Shown: in pieces, positions 25,939 to 35,610 of the stretch
How positions within the stretch are numbered: the first letter of the stretch is position 1
Layout: the number at the start of each line of letters is the position of its first letter
NCBI GenBank assembly: GCA_000702245.1
Contig: JNKY01000014.1
Coordinates: 1 to 64,000 of the forward strand
DNA length: 64,000 bases
Reading direction: 5' to 3'
From: Lachnospiraceae bacterium C6A11
GTDB taxonomy: Bacteria > Bacillota > Clostridia > Lachnospirales > Lachnospiraceae
Notes under the pieces: model-generated
Told to the model about the DNA's origin: nothing
Databases searched by the model: none
Seen by the model: only the letters and a program-made list of their open reading frames with translations
Made by a program: the position numbers and the translations under genes

Positions 25939-28900
25939 TTACTTTCGGCTGAGTACCTCTATGGCAATCTCAACCTCCGAATCATCTGCCGTTATATCAT
26001 GCGCCTTCTTATAGTAATCCAACGCCAATTTATAATTATCCTCTAATTCAGCGAATTTTGCAAGTGTAAGGTAAACTTCGTAGCATTTTCTTTCATGGCA
26101 GTCACTGCAGAGTCCGTATCTTTCTCCGTTATTGTCACTGCAGAGGCCGCATCTGCTCATCTGGTCTATAAGTTCGTATGCCTTGTCCCTCTCGCCCATA
26201 AAGAAATACAGTTTTGCAACCTCACTGAGTCTTCTCGGACGCTGAGCCGGATAATCCAGGTGCTGCTCCAGACTCTTCTTACCGCTGCTCAGGAACTCCA
26301 ATCCTCTCTTCGCTGCCGCAGCCGCCTTATCCTTGTGGCCGTTTCTGTAACAGCTTTCCGCGTAGCGCATATATACGAGAGCTGACCAGTTAAATGAGTA
26401 TTTTGCCTCCTCATCATCCTTGAAGAACTCGATCAGCTTCGCAGCAAGCTCCAGACACCTCTCAGCAAGCTTATAGTTTCTGCTTACATAAAGCATCTGC
26501 ATACCCACCATCTGAACAGCCGACACTCTGTCCTGAATCTCCTCTTTAAGCGCAGAATCCAGTTTATCCTTCTTAAGCAGCCTTTCTATGCCGTTTCTTC
26601 CAAGCTCCTTCTCGGCAAACTTGGTAGCATCCTCAGAAAGCTCCTCGAAACGCTTTTTATTTCCGGAAAGGACATACATATCCATCATTGTAAGCTGCAG
26701 ATCTGCCATATCATCTCTGTTATTATCTGCTGCCTTCGCCTTAGAAGTGACCTTATACAGCTTAAATCTATCAGCCTTTGGAAAATCCTTACTCTCGGAA
26801 GCCAGATATTTAGCAGCACACTCATCAAAGCACTGGCCGTAAAGCTCTTCAGCGCCTTCATAGTCCTCCATACGCTTCAGCAGCTTCGCCTTACGCTCTT
26901 TATTGTCCTTCGAATCCATATTGAAGTTGCTGCAGAACTCAGCATAAACCTCGTAAGCCTCCTTATACTTGTACTGTCTTTCCAGGCAGTATACGAGATT
27001 ACTCTGAAGCGCAGTCCTGCGAGGTGTCTTCATATATGAGAGACCGGTCTTAAAGGCTTCCTCTGCCTCTTCAAGCCTGTCCATCATCATAAGTGCATAG
27101 CCCTTGGCATTATACGAAAATATATTGTCCGGCTCATGCTTTACTGCAAGCTCGGCCGCATCAAGTGCCTTCTCAAACTCGTAGCCGTCTATGTAAGCCA
27201 GTGCCTGCTTGATACGGTAGAATGCATCATCACAGGCTTCTATCTGACGTTCGATGTATCCGATAGCGGTGTCGTAATCTGCCTTATCCTCAGTCTTTGC
27301 ATATTCATCTATGAAATGATCCGTAAGCTTGCCGTAAGCGTCCTGATGCTCCGGATCCTTCCTGGTTGCTGATATAAACTGCTCAACAGCTTCCTTTTTC
27401 TTGCCCATTCTCTCAAGGTAGCAGCCGTATTCATAGTCTACACTGCTGTCATTCGGGAAGAGCTCCTTCATATTATTGTATTCACCCTCGGCATCTATAT
27501 GCTTATGCTCAAGGATATCGGTGAGAAGCCAGTGAACATGCATGTTCATCTTATTGGCATCGAGTCCCTTATTAATGCAGCTCCATGCCTTATCTATCAC
27601 CTCATCATGCATCTCTTTATATTTCTTACGCTCTTCCTCGGTATCTCCCTGCCTTAAGAGCTGCTTCGCATAATCATATAGGCAGTAGCCGTAATCTGCA
27701 TAGAAGGCAGCCTTATCCTCGATCTTGCCCTCTTCCTCTTCGTTCTCACTCTGCTTAGCTTCTGCAGCTTCAGCCTTCTCAGCCTCTGTGCCTTCAGCCT
27801 CACCAATTTCGGCGTTCTTCTCAGCTTCAGCCTTCTCCTCATTTTCCTTAAGGAAATCAGCCTCAAGCTCCTCGTAAAGCTTCGCAGCTTCTTCGTTATT
27901 TTCGTTCTTTCTGAGGCCTCTCGCCTTCTCAAACATAAGCTGCGGACTTACTGCACCGTTCTCTTCAGCCTTCTCGATAACCTTAGCAAGGTCCTCGCTC
28001 TGGTTATAATTATTAAATACCTTTGCAGCATAAACATAAGCCATCTTATATTCAGGCGCAAAGCCGATTATGTCAAAGAAATCATTAATTACCTGACGTG
28101 CGCGGTAGGTCTTGTAGGCAGCCTCCTGCCTCATGATATATGCATATGTGAATCTCGGCTCTATCTCGATGATCTCATTCCATACATCGAAGCCCTTATC
28201 AAACATACCTTCCTTACGGAAATACTCTCCCAGCACCTTACGGAAGATAACCTTATCATTCTTACTCTCAGCAAAATCAATAGCTGCCCTATAGTTCTTC
28301 TCTGCCTCTTCCTTTCTGTCCTTCTCGCCGTCGCAGAGAGCCATCAGATAATAGCTGTAACCAACTCTTGAGAGGCGCTTCTTCTCTTCATCTGTGAAGT
28401 CCTCATCACCGTATTTCTCATATCTTTCCTGAATCTCAAGCAGAAGCTCATGCCAGCGTCTGACATAAGGATCAGCCTTTGCAAAATTATCCTCCTTGAC
28501 CAGGCATCTGGCATAGAGATTGTAATAATTATACTCCAGCTCTCCTTCAGGCTTTATCTTATCAAGCATATTTGTGATCTCTTCGTTTGGAATACTTTCA
28601 TCCCTGAGAAGACACCATCCAAGCTCTATAACATCGCTGTCGGAAGCCTCCGGACCGTCAATCCTCTTCTTGTAGTATTCAACCAGACTCTTATCATTCT
28701 TATTCATGAATTCATCGATCTCTATACTTGCTTCATTGAATTCGGAAGCATTCAGAATATGCTCTGACGAGTTTACATAATCTCCTTCAAGATTAAGGAG
28801 CTGTGACAGAGCAAAATGTGCCATATTGAATTTCCTGTTATTTGCAACGATATCCTCCAGCCTCTTTCTAAGCTTATCAAAGCCTGTAGGAGCTACGTCG

Positions 28901-29829
28901 TTCCTTATACAGTTCTCCATAGCGATATGAGCCGCATAAGCAACAGAGAAGTTGTCAAAGCTGTCAATTCTTTCATCCGAGATATAATATCCTGCTATCT
29001 CGAGTGCCTTGTCGAACTCATCCGAAACATAGTAATAAAGCATAAGCCCCACACCCTCAAACGGATGGAAAACCTTATACTCTCTTGCAAGTACAAGCCT
29101 GTCAGCAAGCTCCTTCCTGCAAGCCTCCTTCTCTTCATCAGAGGAGTATTTATTATCGATGCTTGCATAAAGCGGAAGCAGAGCCGCGATGCTTCTGATG
29201 TAAACATCCTCTTTGCAGTCCATCTCCTCGTCCTGTGTCTCCCCAAGCCTCTCGATCGGGTACGACCTGATAATGCTGCAGAGCGGATCATCAGCGGTTG
29301 TAGTCTCTGTATATACGAAATAATCGCCATCAACTATTCTTTCAACTATGTACGAGATGAAATCAGGCGGAAACTCCTCCGAAAGAGCTGCCTGCTCATC
29401 CACGAATCTGAAAATCTCATCCAGTGCCTTCCACATATCTGTTGAATAAACAAAGTGCGACATGGTGAATCTGAGGAATCTTCTTCTGACCTCATCAACC
29501 GTATCAAGTCCTTCGATAAGAGGATCGTCAAATATATCCTTCCACGCCTCAGGATCATTTCTCCTCAGCACGTCAAAATAAAGCTCCTCAACCTTCTTAA
29601 TGAGAAGCCCTTCCGGACTATCATCCTCTTCTTCCACAGGTGCCTGTTCCTCAGCCGGCCTGTTTATTATCTCTATTGCCTTCTCATAGGCCTCTCTAAG
29701 GATCTTAAAGCCTTCCGGATCATCCTCCGGATTCGTATCAGCAAGCTTTATCCGGTATGCATTTCTTATGATCTCTTCAGCTGAACCCGGTTCAATCCCG
29801 AGTACTTCCCAAACCTTTTCGTCCTTCAT
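25939..29829 (-). CDS. Giant J-domain / TPR protein, partner of the HscC-like Hsp70
   Basis: 1296 residues. Residues 1-55 form a J-like domain ([20 protein letters not shown]) in which the HPD tripeptide is replaced by TNPEDDPEG (32-40), the pattern seen in HscC-associated J proteins. The remainder is helical repeats with TPR-like signatures ([39 protein letters not shown]) and an acidic Glu/Lys/Ala-rich linker at about 635-700. A CGLCSDN / CSDCHERKC cysteine group sits near 1230-1250 and may bind zinc. Cytosolic. It probably recruits the Hsp70, encoded 19 bp downstream, to large assemblies or tandem clients. AGGAGAAGAG precedes the ATG. Confidence 0.88.
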   Translation of the reverse strand: MKDEKVWEVLGIEPGSAEEIIRNAYRIKLADTNPEDDPEGFKILREAYEKAIEIINRPAEEQAPVEEEDDSPEGLLIKKVEELYFDVLRRNDPEAWKDIFDDPLIEGLDTVDEVRRRFLRFTMSHFVYSTDMWKALDEIFRFVDEQAALSEEFPPDFISYIVERIVDGDYFVYTETTTADDPLCSIIRSYPIERLGETQDEEMDCKEDVYIRSIAALLPLYASIDNKYSSDEEKEACRKELADRLVLAREYKVFHPFEGVGLMLYYYVSDEFDKALEIAGYYISDERIDSFDNFSVAYAAHIAMENCIRNDVAPTGFDKLRKRLEDIVANNRKFNMAHFALSQLLNLEGDYVNSSEHILNASEFNEASIEIDEFMNKNDKSLVEYYKKRIDGPEASDSDVIELGWCLLRDESIPNEEITNMLDKIKPEGELEYNYYNLYARCLVKEDNFAKADPYVRRWHELLLEIQERYEKYGDEDFTDEEKKRLSRVGYSYYLMALCDGEKDRKEEAEKNYRAAIDFAESKNDKVIFRKVLGEYFRKEGMFDKGFDVWNEIIEIEPRFTYAYIMRQEAAYKTYRARQVINDFFDIIGFAPEYKMAYVYAAKVFNNYNQSEDLAKVIEKAEENGAVSPQLMFEKARGLRKNENNEEAAKLYEELEADFLKENEEKAEAEKNAEIGEAEGTEAEKAEAAEAKQSENEEEEGKIEDKAAFYADYGYCLYDYAKQLLRQGDTEEERKKYKEMHDEVIDKAWSCINKGLDANKMNMHVHWLLTDILEHKHIDAEGEYNNMKELFPNDSSVDYEYGCYLERMGKKKEAVEQFISATRKDPEHQDAYGKLTDHFIDEYAKTEDKADYDTAIGYIERQIEACDDAFYRIKQALAYIDGYEFEKALDAAELAVKHEPDNIFSYNAKGYALMMMDRLEEAEEAFKTGLSYMKTPRRTALQSNLVYCLERQYKYKEAYEVYAEFCSNFNMDSKDNKERKAKLLKRMEDYEGAEELYGQCFDECAAKYLASESKDFPKADRFKLYKVTSKAKAADNNRDDMADLQLTMMDMYVLSGNKKRFEELSEDATKFAEKELGRNGIERLLKKDKLDSALKEEIQDRVSAVQMVGMQMLYVSRNYKLAERCLELAAKLIEFFKDDEEAKYSFNWSALVYMRYAESCYRNGHKDKAAAAAKRGLEFLSSGKKSLEQHLDYPAQRPRRLSEVAKLYFFMGERDKAYELIDQMSRCGLCSDNNGERYGLCSDCHERKCYEVYLTLAKFAELEDNYKLALDYYKKAHDITADDSEVEIAIEVLSRK

Positions 29830-29861
29830 CCGTCTCTTCTCCTGAACAAATATATTTATCT

Positions 29862-29879
29862 CTGTATTTTAAAATACAG
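29862..29879. promoter_or_regulatory. Perfect 18-bp palindrome in the J-TPR leader
   Basis: CTGTATTTTAAAATACAG, 33 bp before the J-TPR start codon. Perfect dyad with no loop suggests a dimeric repressor site rather than an RNA hairpin. Confidence 0.5.
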
Positions 29880-29953
29880 TTATTTATGATTCTTGATCCG
29901 CTGTCTATGGCCGCAGAATATGCTCTCCTCCGTACAGACCCGCAGACATAGTT

Positions 29954-29983
29954 ATTATAACAAAAAACAGGCAATTATCCCAA
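29954..29983 (-). promoter_or_regulatory. Promoter of the J-TPR/HscC operon
   Basis: On the minus strand TTGGGA (29983-29978), 18-bp spacer, TATAAT (29959-29954). An 8-bp inverted repeat (29965-29972 with 30004-30011) overlaps the spacer. No CIRCE or CtsR box seen. Confidence 0.65.
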
Positions 29984-30067
29984 CACTTTTTATCGGAAAA
30001 ACCGCCTGTTTACATAGACCCGCTTGATAAAACGGACAAACAATGGCTGCCTGCACGCAAAAATGTA

Positions 30068-30105
30068 AGAAGGCCGCAGACGATGTAGCGTGTCCGCAGC
30101 CTTCT
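30068..30105. other. Strong stem-loop in the intergenic region
   Basis: 15-17 nt arms around a 6-nt loop ATGTAG. TACATTTTT follows on the minus strand and TATATAGATTTTT on the plus strand. It could be the terminator of an unannotated small RNA; no gene reads into it on either strand from within 150 bp. Confidence 0.55.
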
Positions 30106-30307
30106 ATATAGATTTTTGGAGATCTATTAATCATACAATACTACATTTTTGTTAAAAATGGTATGACAAGAAAAGCCAAAAATTGCCACATCCGGCACGA
30201 AAATTGCCTCAAATCATTGTAAAACTGCATATAATATGGTATTTTACTAAGAGAACTGGCAATTTATGGCATTTTCATGCCACTTATAGACAATTGGGGA
30301 GACTATT

Positions 30308-31384
30308 ATGAACGAAAGTCAAAAAATTGATTTTTTAATGAACCTTACAAATACAAAAAATGTAACTCTTGCCAATGCCCTCTTCTTTGATCCTTCTTAT
30401 ATCGGACGGCTACGAAGCGGTAAAAGGGGTATTCCGACTCACAGAAACTTTATCGAACCCGCAGCAGAATTCTTTGCCAACAAGATCAATAACATATATC
30501 AGAGAAATATCCTTTCGGAGATAATCAACCACGGTGTTCTCCTTCCCGACGACAAGACTGCCATCAAAAAGCTCATTACCATCTGGCTCAAGGACAATAC
30601 AGAAGCACCTCCTAAGGTTGATCCGAATGATTTTGCCTTTACCTCAGTTGCCACCGATGTAGACTACGGAAAGGAAGGTAAACGGCGTATGCATCTTGAA
30701 CTGATGCATAATGTGACCGCCCTCAAGCAGCCTGTGAATATGTATATGTATTCTGACGAGACCCTTGACTGGTTTTACGAGGATCCCGCGTTTACTAAAG
30801 AATGGTCAGAATATATGATGGGACTTCTGAATAAAGGCAGCCACCTGAAGATCATCCACACAACTAAAAGGCCATATGGCGATATGGTAACTGTAATAAA
30901 CAAATGGCTCCCTCTTTACAGAACGGGAGCCGTAGAGCCATATTATTATCCAAATCTTCGTGACGGTATTCTGAAGAGAACCCTGATCGTGGTAGAAGGG
31001 ATATCCGCAGTGATGTCAAACTCGATTGGCGGAGATTGCAGCGGAATGCCACAATTCCTCTTTCACAGCAAAGCCATAGCCCTTGCCCTTCAAGTAGAAT
31101 TCAACAGATATTTGTCATTATGTAAACCATTTATTGAGATATACTCATCAGAAAACACCGACGATCCGGCCTTCCGAAGAAAGCTGAAATACTTTAACGA
31201 ATGCGAAGATAAGCTTTATGCCCTTGAGCGCCCTCTTCCGGGCACCAATATACTTATGAATCTTCAGGTTAAGCAAAGCGCCGGTACCTTCATGCGTTTT
31301 ATCGATGGGCCGAAAACTGTTTATTATTCAAGCGAACCGAATATGGTATCAGCAATGATAGCATTTATAGAAAACTTCAGCTGA
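30308..31384 (+). CDS. Helix-turn-helix protein of unknown regulon
   Basis: 358 residues. Residues ~17-45 (VTLANALFFDPSYIGRLRSG followed by KRGIPTH) look like a Cro/CI-type helix-turn-helix. The remaining ~250 residues form a mixed alpha/beta domain with no recognised signature; KGSHLKIIHTTKRPYGDM near 178-195 and YEDPAFTKEWSEYM are landmarks. There is no membrane helix. Likely a transcription regulator with a sensing or partner-binding domain. It is convergent with the two-component pair (16 bp between stops), so it is not in that operon. The leader starts with GGGGAG about 10 nt before the ATG. Confidence 0.7.
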   Translation: MNESQKIDFLMNLTNTKNVTLANALFFDPSYIGRLRSGKRGIPTHRNFIEPAAEFFANKINNIYQRNILSEIINHGVLLPDDKTAIKKLITIWLKDNTEAPPKVDPNDFAFTSVATDVDYGKEGKRRMHLELMHNVTALKQPVNMYMYSDETLDWFYEDPAFTKEWSEYMMGLLNKGSHLKIIHTTKRPYGDMVTVINKWLPLYRTGAVEPYYYPNLRDGILKRTLIVVEGISAVMSNSIGGDCSGMPQFLFHSKAIALALQVEFNRYLSLCKPFIEIYSSENTDDPAFRRKLKYFNECEDKLYALERPLPGTNILMNLQVKQSAGTFMRFIDGPKTVYYSSEPNMVSAMIAFIENFS

Positions 31385-31400
31385 CCGTCAAAAAGGAGGT

Positions 31401-32843
31401 TTAATCTCTCGGTATCACTATCGTGAGAACAAATCTTCCCCTTTCGGTTTTAGCCTTCAGCATGCCCCCGTATTTTTCGAGGGCATGTTTCATATTCTTG
31501 GTACCGAAGCCGTGTATATTCTCGTCATCCTTCGAGGTATAATGGCTGTCGTTATCAAAGAGCGTATCCGCATCCGCCTCATTGATACTTGAATTCGAAA
31601 GTCTCATATTGTAGAACTTATCAGTTCTCTTGATATTAAAATCTATTCTCTTCGGCGCACTCTTCGGAAGTCTCGCGCAGGCCTCTATCGCGTTATCGAA
31701 GGCATTTGCAAATACACTGCAGATATCCGTCGGCTTCATATTGAGCCCGCCGTCGATAACTCCGTCAGCATAATATTTTATACCAAGCTCCTGCATCTTT
31801 TCGGTCTTCATGGAGACTATGCAGTCCAGCATCTCATCACCGGTTATATTCTTCGGCGACAGGGCCTTGACCTCGCCCAGCATTGCTTCCAGATGTTCCT
31901 TCGCCTCTGCTGTCTTCCCCTCATTCATCAGCATATCCATAAGCTGCAGATTGTTGATGATATCATGTCTGAAGGCCCTCGTCTCATTCTGCGATATCTT
32001 ATACTGCCTGATATAATCCAGCTGCGCATTCATGTATTTTTCCTGCTGGATATTCTTCTCCATAAAATATTTTCTTGTCACCATCATGATGAGGATAACC
32101 GGGATAAATACGCCCAGTATAAGTATAAATACAGCAAGTATCCCCTGTATAGCTCTCTGCTGATTCTCTTCACCGTCAAAAACCGCCAGAAACGGCAGCA
32201 TCGGAACGATATAAAGCACGATCTCCCAGGCAACAAGTATAATAACATATTTACCATCAATCTTCAGAAAACGCCCCTTCTTATACATTCCGTAATAGAG
32301 CGCTATAAACAGAGCGACTGTTATAGTCAGGTTGATCAACTGAAATATAAAGCCTTCCATGCATATTCCAAGAGAAATACTGACACTTGCCGTTTCGATA
32401 TCCAGCCCAAATAAATACGTATAGAAATACAGCATTATCTCGCTCCAATACTGGGCAAGAAGAAATGCACACAGGAAGGTCTCCACGGTTCTGAAGAATT
32501 TCTTTTTCTTATAAACCGTAAGTGAAAATACAAGCACAAGAAGAACCGTAAACATCCATCCTGCATTCTCTGCCAGCCATATGAATATATCCAACTCTTT
32601 CTTACTCATAAAGCAGTGTTTTGATTCATGTTCAGCGATCAGATAGAAAGTGAGCTGTACGATTATATAAGCACCCAGCCCTATAAGTACAACAATAAAA
32701 GCTCTTTTTCTAAGCTCCACTTTCCTGCCCATCAGGCACGCAAGTACAAGCACCACGTCTATAAGAAGGAGTGCATAGGAAGAATATGATATTAAACAGG
32801 TTATGATATATCTGATTATCTCAGCCGTTGATTCTAATCCCAC
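31401..32843 (-). CDS. AgrC-like sensor histidine kinase (GHKL type)
   Basis: 480 residues. The N-terminal ~250 residues hold about seven membrane helices. The kinase part starts near 275 with FRHDIINNLQLM (phospho-accepting His in the HPK10-style box), then N box VFANAFDNAIEA near 385 and HGFGTKNM near 445. This combination is typical of peptide-sensing kinases paired with LytTR regulators. Its partner regulator is encoded 3 bp upstream. No AgrB processing protease or evident pheromone gene is present in the window, so the signal is unknown. Confidence 0.88.
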   Translation of the reverse strand: MGLESTAEIIRYIITCLISYSSYALLLIDVVLVLACLMGRKVELRKRAFIVVLIGLGAYIIVQLTFYLIAEHESKHCFMSKKELDIFIWLAENAGWMFTVLLVLVFSLTVYKKKKFFRTVETFLCAFLLAQYWSEIMLYFYTYLFGLDIETASVSISLGICMEGFIFQLINLTITVALFIALYYGMYKKGRFLKIDGKYVIILVAWEIVLYIVPMLPFLAVFDGEENQQRAIQGILAVFILILGVFIPVILIMMVTRKYFMEKNIQQEKYMNAQLDYIRQYKISQNETRAFRHDIINNLQLMDMLMNEGKTAEAKEHLEAMLGEVKALSPKNITGDEMLDCIVSMKTEKMQELGIKYYADGVIDGGLNMKPTDICSVFANAFDNAIEACARLPKSAPKRIDFNIKRTDKFYNMRLSNSSINEADADTLFDNDSHYTSKDDENIHGFGTKNMKHALEKYGGMLKAKTERGRFVLTIVIPRD

Positions 32844-32846
32844 TTT

Positions 32847-33548
32847 TTATATAGACTCCTTATCCACAAATGCATAGAAACGTTCCTTCAGGCTCTGCAT
32901 ATTTCCCCTGCTGACAGGGATAGTATCTCCATTGTCGGTTATAACCTCTGACTTACCAAGCTTCTTGATCCTTCCAAGAGAAACGATGTAGCTCCTGTGA
33001 GTTCTGAAGAACCCATGTGGTGTCAGCTCCTTCTCATAATCCGAGATGTTATATCTCACAAGGTGCTCTCCGCCGTCAGTCATTATCCTTATATACTGAT
33101 TCTGCGCTTCAAGAAATATAACAGAATCCATGTCCAGAAGGAGTTCTTCGCCTTCCTCCCTGATCAAAAGCTGCTGCTTCGACCTCCCTCTGTCTGAGAC
33201 GTATTTTAAAACCTCTTTCAGCTTGTCCGGATCCACAGGCTTCGTAAGATACCGAAGCGCGTTCACCTCATAGCCTGTAAGCGCATATTCCACATGTCCC
33301 GTCAGGAACACGATAAAAAGCCCCTCACTTATAGCCCGGAGCTTTTTAGCAAGCGTTATACCGTCCATTGCCGGCATCTCTATATCAAGAAATACCATAT
33401 CATACGGACTTTTTTCAAAGCTTTTTATAAGTTCTCTTCCGTCTGAGTATTCATCAACCAGGACATCCAGACTGTTGCACACTCTGTCTATCCTCTTCTT
33501 TATATCCAGACGGTATTTTTCTTCATCATCACAAACCGCTATTCTCAT
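32847..33548 (-). CDS. LytTR-family response regulator (AgrA/VirR-like)
   Basis: 233 residues. Receiver domain 1-115 with CDDEEKYR (acidic pair), phospho-acceptor in MVFLDIEMPAMDG near 50-62, VFLTGH and the conserved lysine in YLTKPVD near 100. LytTR DNA-binding domain about 130-230 (FLEAQNQYIRIMT, FFRTHRSYIVSLGRI, IPVSRG). Binds imperfect direct repeats upstream of target genes once phosphorylated by the adjacent kinase. First gene of the pair; the ribosome site before its ATG is weak. Confidence 0.92.
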   Translation of the reverse strand: MRIAVCDDEEKYRLDIKKRIDRVCNSLDVLVDEYSDGRELIKSFEKSPYDMVFLDIEMPAMDGITLAKKLRAISEGLFIVFLTGHVEYALTGYEVNALRYLTKPVDPDKLKEVLKYVSDRGRSKQQLLIREEGEELLLDMDSVIFLEAQNQYIRIMTDGGEHLVRYNISDYEKELTPHGFFRTHRSYIVSLGRIKKLGKSEVITDNGDTIPVSRGNMQSLKERFYAFVDKESI

Positions 33549-33683
33549 ATTGTCCCATCACTTTTTATAAATACTAACCATTCACTGTACTAATGAACAG
33601 GAGTCCCTTAATTTCCTATTACATCAATAGCTAATATTGGATTATAGCACATCATTTCAGCTATGAAAATATAAGCAATATAA

Positions 33684-33719
33684 AAAACCCGGACCGATCT
33701 TCAAATCAATCCGGGTTTT
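33684..33719 (-). terminator. Intrinsic terminator after the carAB-glnA-ANTAR operon
   Basis: AAAACCCGGATTGAT / ATCGGTCCGGGTTTT hairpin, then TTATATTGC on the minus strand; the A/T-flanked stem can work in both directions. Confidence 0.88.
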
Positions 33720-33728
33720 ATTATTATA

Positions 33729-34316
33729 TCAGCTTAGTTCATCTATGATATCTTCTGCCACAAGCTTTCTCGTCAGACTTTCGTCCATAGCTCTCTTACC
33801 GATGAATCTATGAGCATCAGCCTCGCTCATGCCCTTCTTCTCGATAAGAAGGCACTTTGCTCTTCCGATAAGCTTCTCCTCACGAAGCTTATTTTCAAGG
33901 GACCTTATCTTCATATTGGCAGTGTGAAGTCTTTCCTGCACCGCAGTCATGAACTTGACCGTTCTGAGAACCCTTTCGTATTCCACAGGCTTTGCAAGAA
34001 CCACTACTCCATAATCGGAAACATATTCCGAAACGTCCTTCATGATCTCGTTCGGTGTTACCATCAGAACCGATGATGAATAAGTTGTGCATACATCCAG
34101 AGCAAACTGATGACCCAGCTCATCCGGAAGCGGCGCGTATATTATCACAAGATCGAAGCTTCTCTCAAGAATAGCTCTTCTCGCTGCCGCAGCACTTCTC
34201 CTGATCTCGATCGTAGTATAGTTTTCTCCGGCAAGAGACTTCTTGACGAGGGTATTAAATTGTTCGGACCCGCCGACTATTATTATCGACTTCTGTCTTT
34301 CACTATCCTTTGCCAT
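33729..34316 (-). CDS. ANTAR-domain antiterminator with a degenerate receiver
   Basis: 195 residues. Residues 8-120 have a receiver fold, but the acidic pair is IIIVGGSEQ (Gly15-Gly16) and the phospho-acceptor position is Tyr60 in FDLVIIYAPLPDE; the lysine in VLAKPVE is kept. A coiled-coil helix (about 125-140) leads to an ANTAR domain (142-194): IGRAKCLLIEKKGMSEADAHRFI then VAEDIIDEL. ANTAR proteins bind paired or single hexaloop hairpins (A1, G4) in leader RNA and prevent termination. Three such hairpins in this window precede glnN, amt and gltB. Last gene after carA, carB and the GlnA-like gene; GGAGAGAA precedes the ATG. Loss of the aspartate implies control by something other than phosphorylation. 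Confidence 0.9.
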   Translation of the reverse strand: MAKDSERQKSIIIVGGSEQFNTLVKKSLAGENYTTIEIRRSAAAARRAILERSFDLVIIYAPLPDELGHQFALDVCTTYSSSVLMVTPNEIMKDVSEYVSDYGVVVLAKPVEYERVLRTVKFMTAVQERLHTANMKIRSLENKLREEKLIGRAKCLLIEKKGMSEADAHRFIGKRAMDESLTRKLVAEDIIDELS

Positions 34317-34402
34317 TTCTCTCCACCTGACCGAACATTTATATGCTGCATTGATCCACGTGAATCTGTCACATCAAATCTGTGGCACTGCTGTATTTCA
34401 AA

Positions 34403-35581
34403 TCAAAACTTTGTATATCTGTCAATTATCTCCTGTGGAAGGATACTCTTAACGAATTCACTCTCTGCCGCTGCAGCCGCTGCTTCTTCTCTTGTCTTCG
34501 GAAGCATCGGACCGTTTGCATCATCCACCTCAGGAAGCTGAAGCTTATTCTCTATTCCGTACATACCTGCGCGGATAAGAAGTGCATAAACAAGATAAGG
34601 ATTGCTCATTGCATCCGGAGATCTGAGCTCCACTCTTGTCTTGCTGCCAATATGCTTATCGATATAGACAAGCTCTGACTCACCGGCCTCAGACCAGTTA
34701 ACTCTGTCCGGAGCTGTACTTCTTCCGAATCTTGCATAGGAAGCCTCTGTCGGATTGAGGAATATGGTTATATCCCTGATCTTGTCCAGTATACCTGCAG
34801 CCACATACTCAGCTACATCCTCACCGGACTCACTTGTTGCATAAATATTGATATGATAACCGTTGCCCGGCATATGCTTAAGCGGCATAGGCGAGAAATC
34901 AGCCTTAAGGCCGTTTCTGTCGGCAACCGTATTTACAACCATCTTGAAGGTAGTCATCTGGTCAGCCGCCTTCATAGGTCTGCCGTAATGGAAGTCTATC
35001 TCATTCTGTCCCGGACCTCTCTCATGGTGCGACCTCTCAGGTGTAAGACCCATCTTCTCTATTGTAAGGCAGATCTCACGTCTGATGTTCTCTCCCTTAT
35101 CAAGAGGAGCGATATCCAGATAGCCCGCGTTATCGTAAGGCTCATCAGTGATATTTCCCTCATCATCCTTCTTGAAGAGATAGAACTCTGTCTCAGAACC
35201 GAATTTGAACTCAAAGCCCTTATCCTTGGCCTTATCAACAGACTTCTTAAGTATATATCTTGTATCAGCTTCGAAATACCTTCCCGAAGCAGTAAATACA
35301 TCGCAGAACAGACGAATAACCCTGCCGCTGTCAGGTCTCCATGGGAGTATCGCAAGCGTTGTTGTATCAGGCTTAAGATAAAGATTTGCATCCTTACAGC
35401 CCTCAAAACCGGCGATCGCTCTCGCATTGATAGGAATACCATCCCTAATGGCCTTCGTTATCTCACCCGGCATAACAGAGATATTCTTCTGTACACCAAA
35501 AGCATCTCTGAAAGCAAGACGTATAAACTTAACGTCCTCTTCCTCTATGTATTCCAGCACCTTCTCAAGTTCGTTTTCCAT
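34403..35581 (-). CDS. Diverged, shortened glutamine synthetase type I-like protein
   Basis: 392 residues against about 440 for clostridial GlnA. The ATG at 35581 has AAGGAG 10 nt upstream; an upstream GTG (35587) is too close. Retained: FIRLAFRDAFG, FGSETEFYLF (metal Glu), SHHERGPGQNEIDF, GNGYHINIY (glutamate-site Gly and His) and TRVELRSPD. Changed: the NGSGMHxH loop is shortened, and the segment that reads NRS..IRIP in standard enzymes reads GESELVYI here, so two arginines that contact ATP phosphates appear lost. It may be a weak synthetase or a sensor. It lies in an operon with carAB and the ANTAR gene, 30 bp after carB and 86 bp before ANTAR. The window also encodes a complete type III enzyme. 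Confidence 0.85.
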   Translation of the reverse strand: MENELEKVLEYIEEEDVKFIRLAFRDAFGVQKNISVMPGEITKAIRDGIPINARAIAGFEGCKDANLYLKPDTTTLAILPWRPDSGRVIRLFCDVFTASGRYFEADTRYILKKSVDKAKDKGFEFKFGSETEFYLFKKDDEGNITDEPYDNAGYLDIAPLDKGENIRREICLTIEKMGLTPERSHHERGPGQNEIDFHYGRPMKAADQMTTFKMVVNTVADRNGLKADFSPMPLKHMPGNGYHINIYATSESGEDVAEYVAAGILDKIRDITIFLNPTEASYARFGRSTAPDRVNWSEAGESELVYIDKHIGSKTRVELRSPDAMSNPYLVYALLIRAGMYGIENKLQLPEVDDANGPMLPKTREEAAAAAAESEFVKSILPQEIIDRYTKF

Positions 35582-35610
35582 CTGCACCCCACTCCTTTCT
35601 TCACCATCAG

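Larger units (their letters stand above)
29830..30307. other. Divergent intergenic region with hairpins and palindrome
   Basis: 478 bp between the J-TPR operon (-) and the HTH gene (+). It holds the J-TPR promoter (29954-29983), a palindrome (29862-29879), a long hairpin (30068-30105) and a TATAAT at 30230-30235 that may be the -10 box of the HTH gene. No ORF of interest. Confidence 0.6.

Noticed and set aside
29830-30307. CIRCE element controlling the Hsp70 operon
   Set aside because: No TTAGCACTC-N9-GAGTGCTAA; the palindrome present is different.
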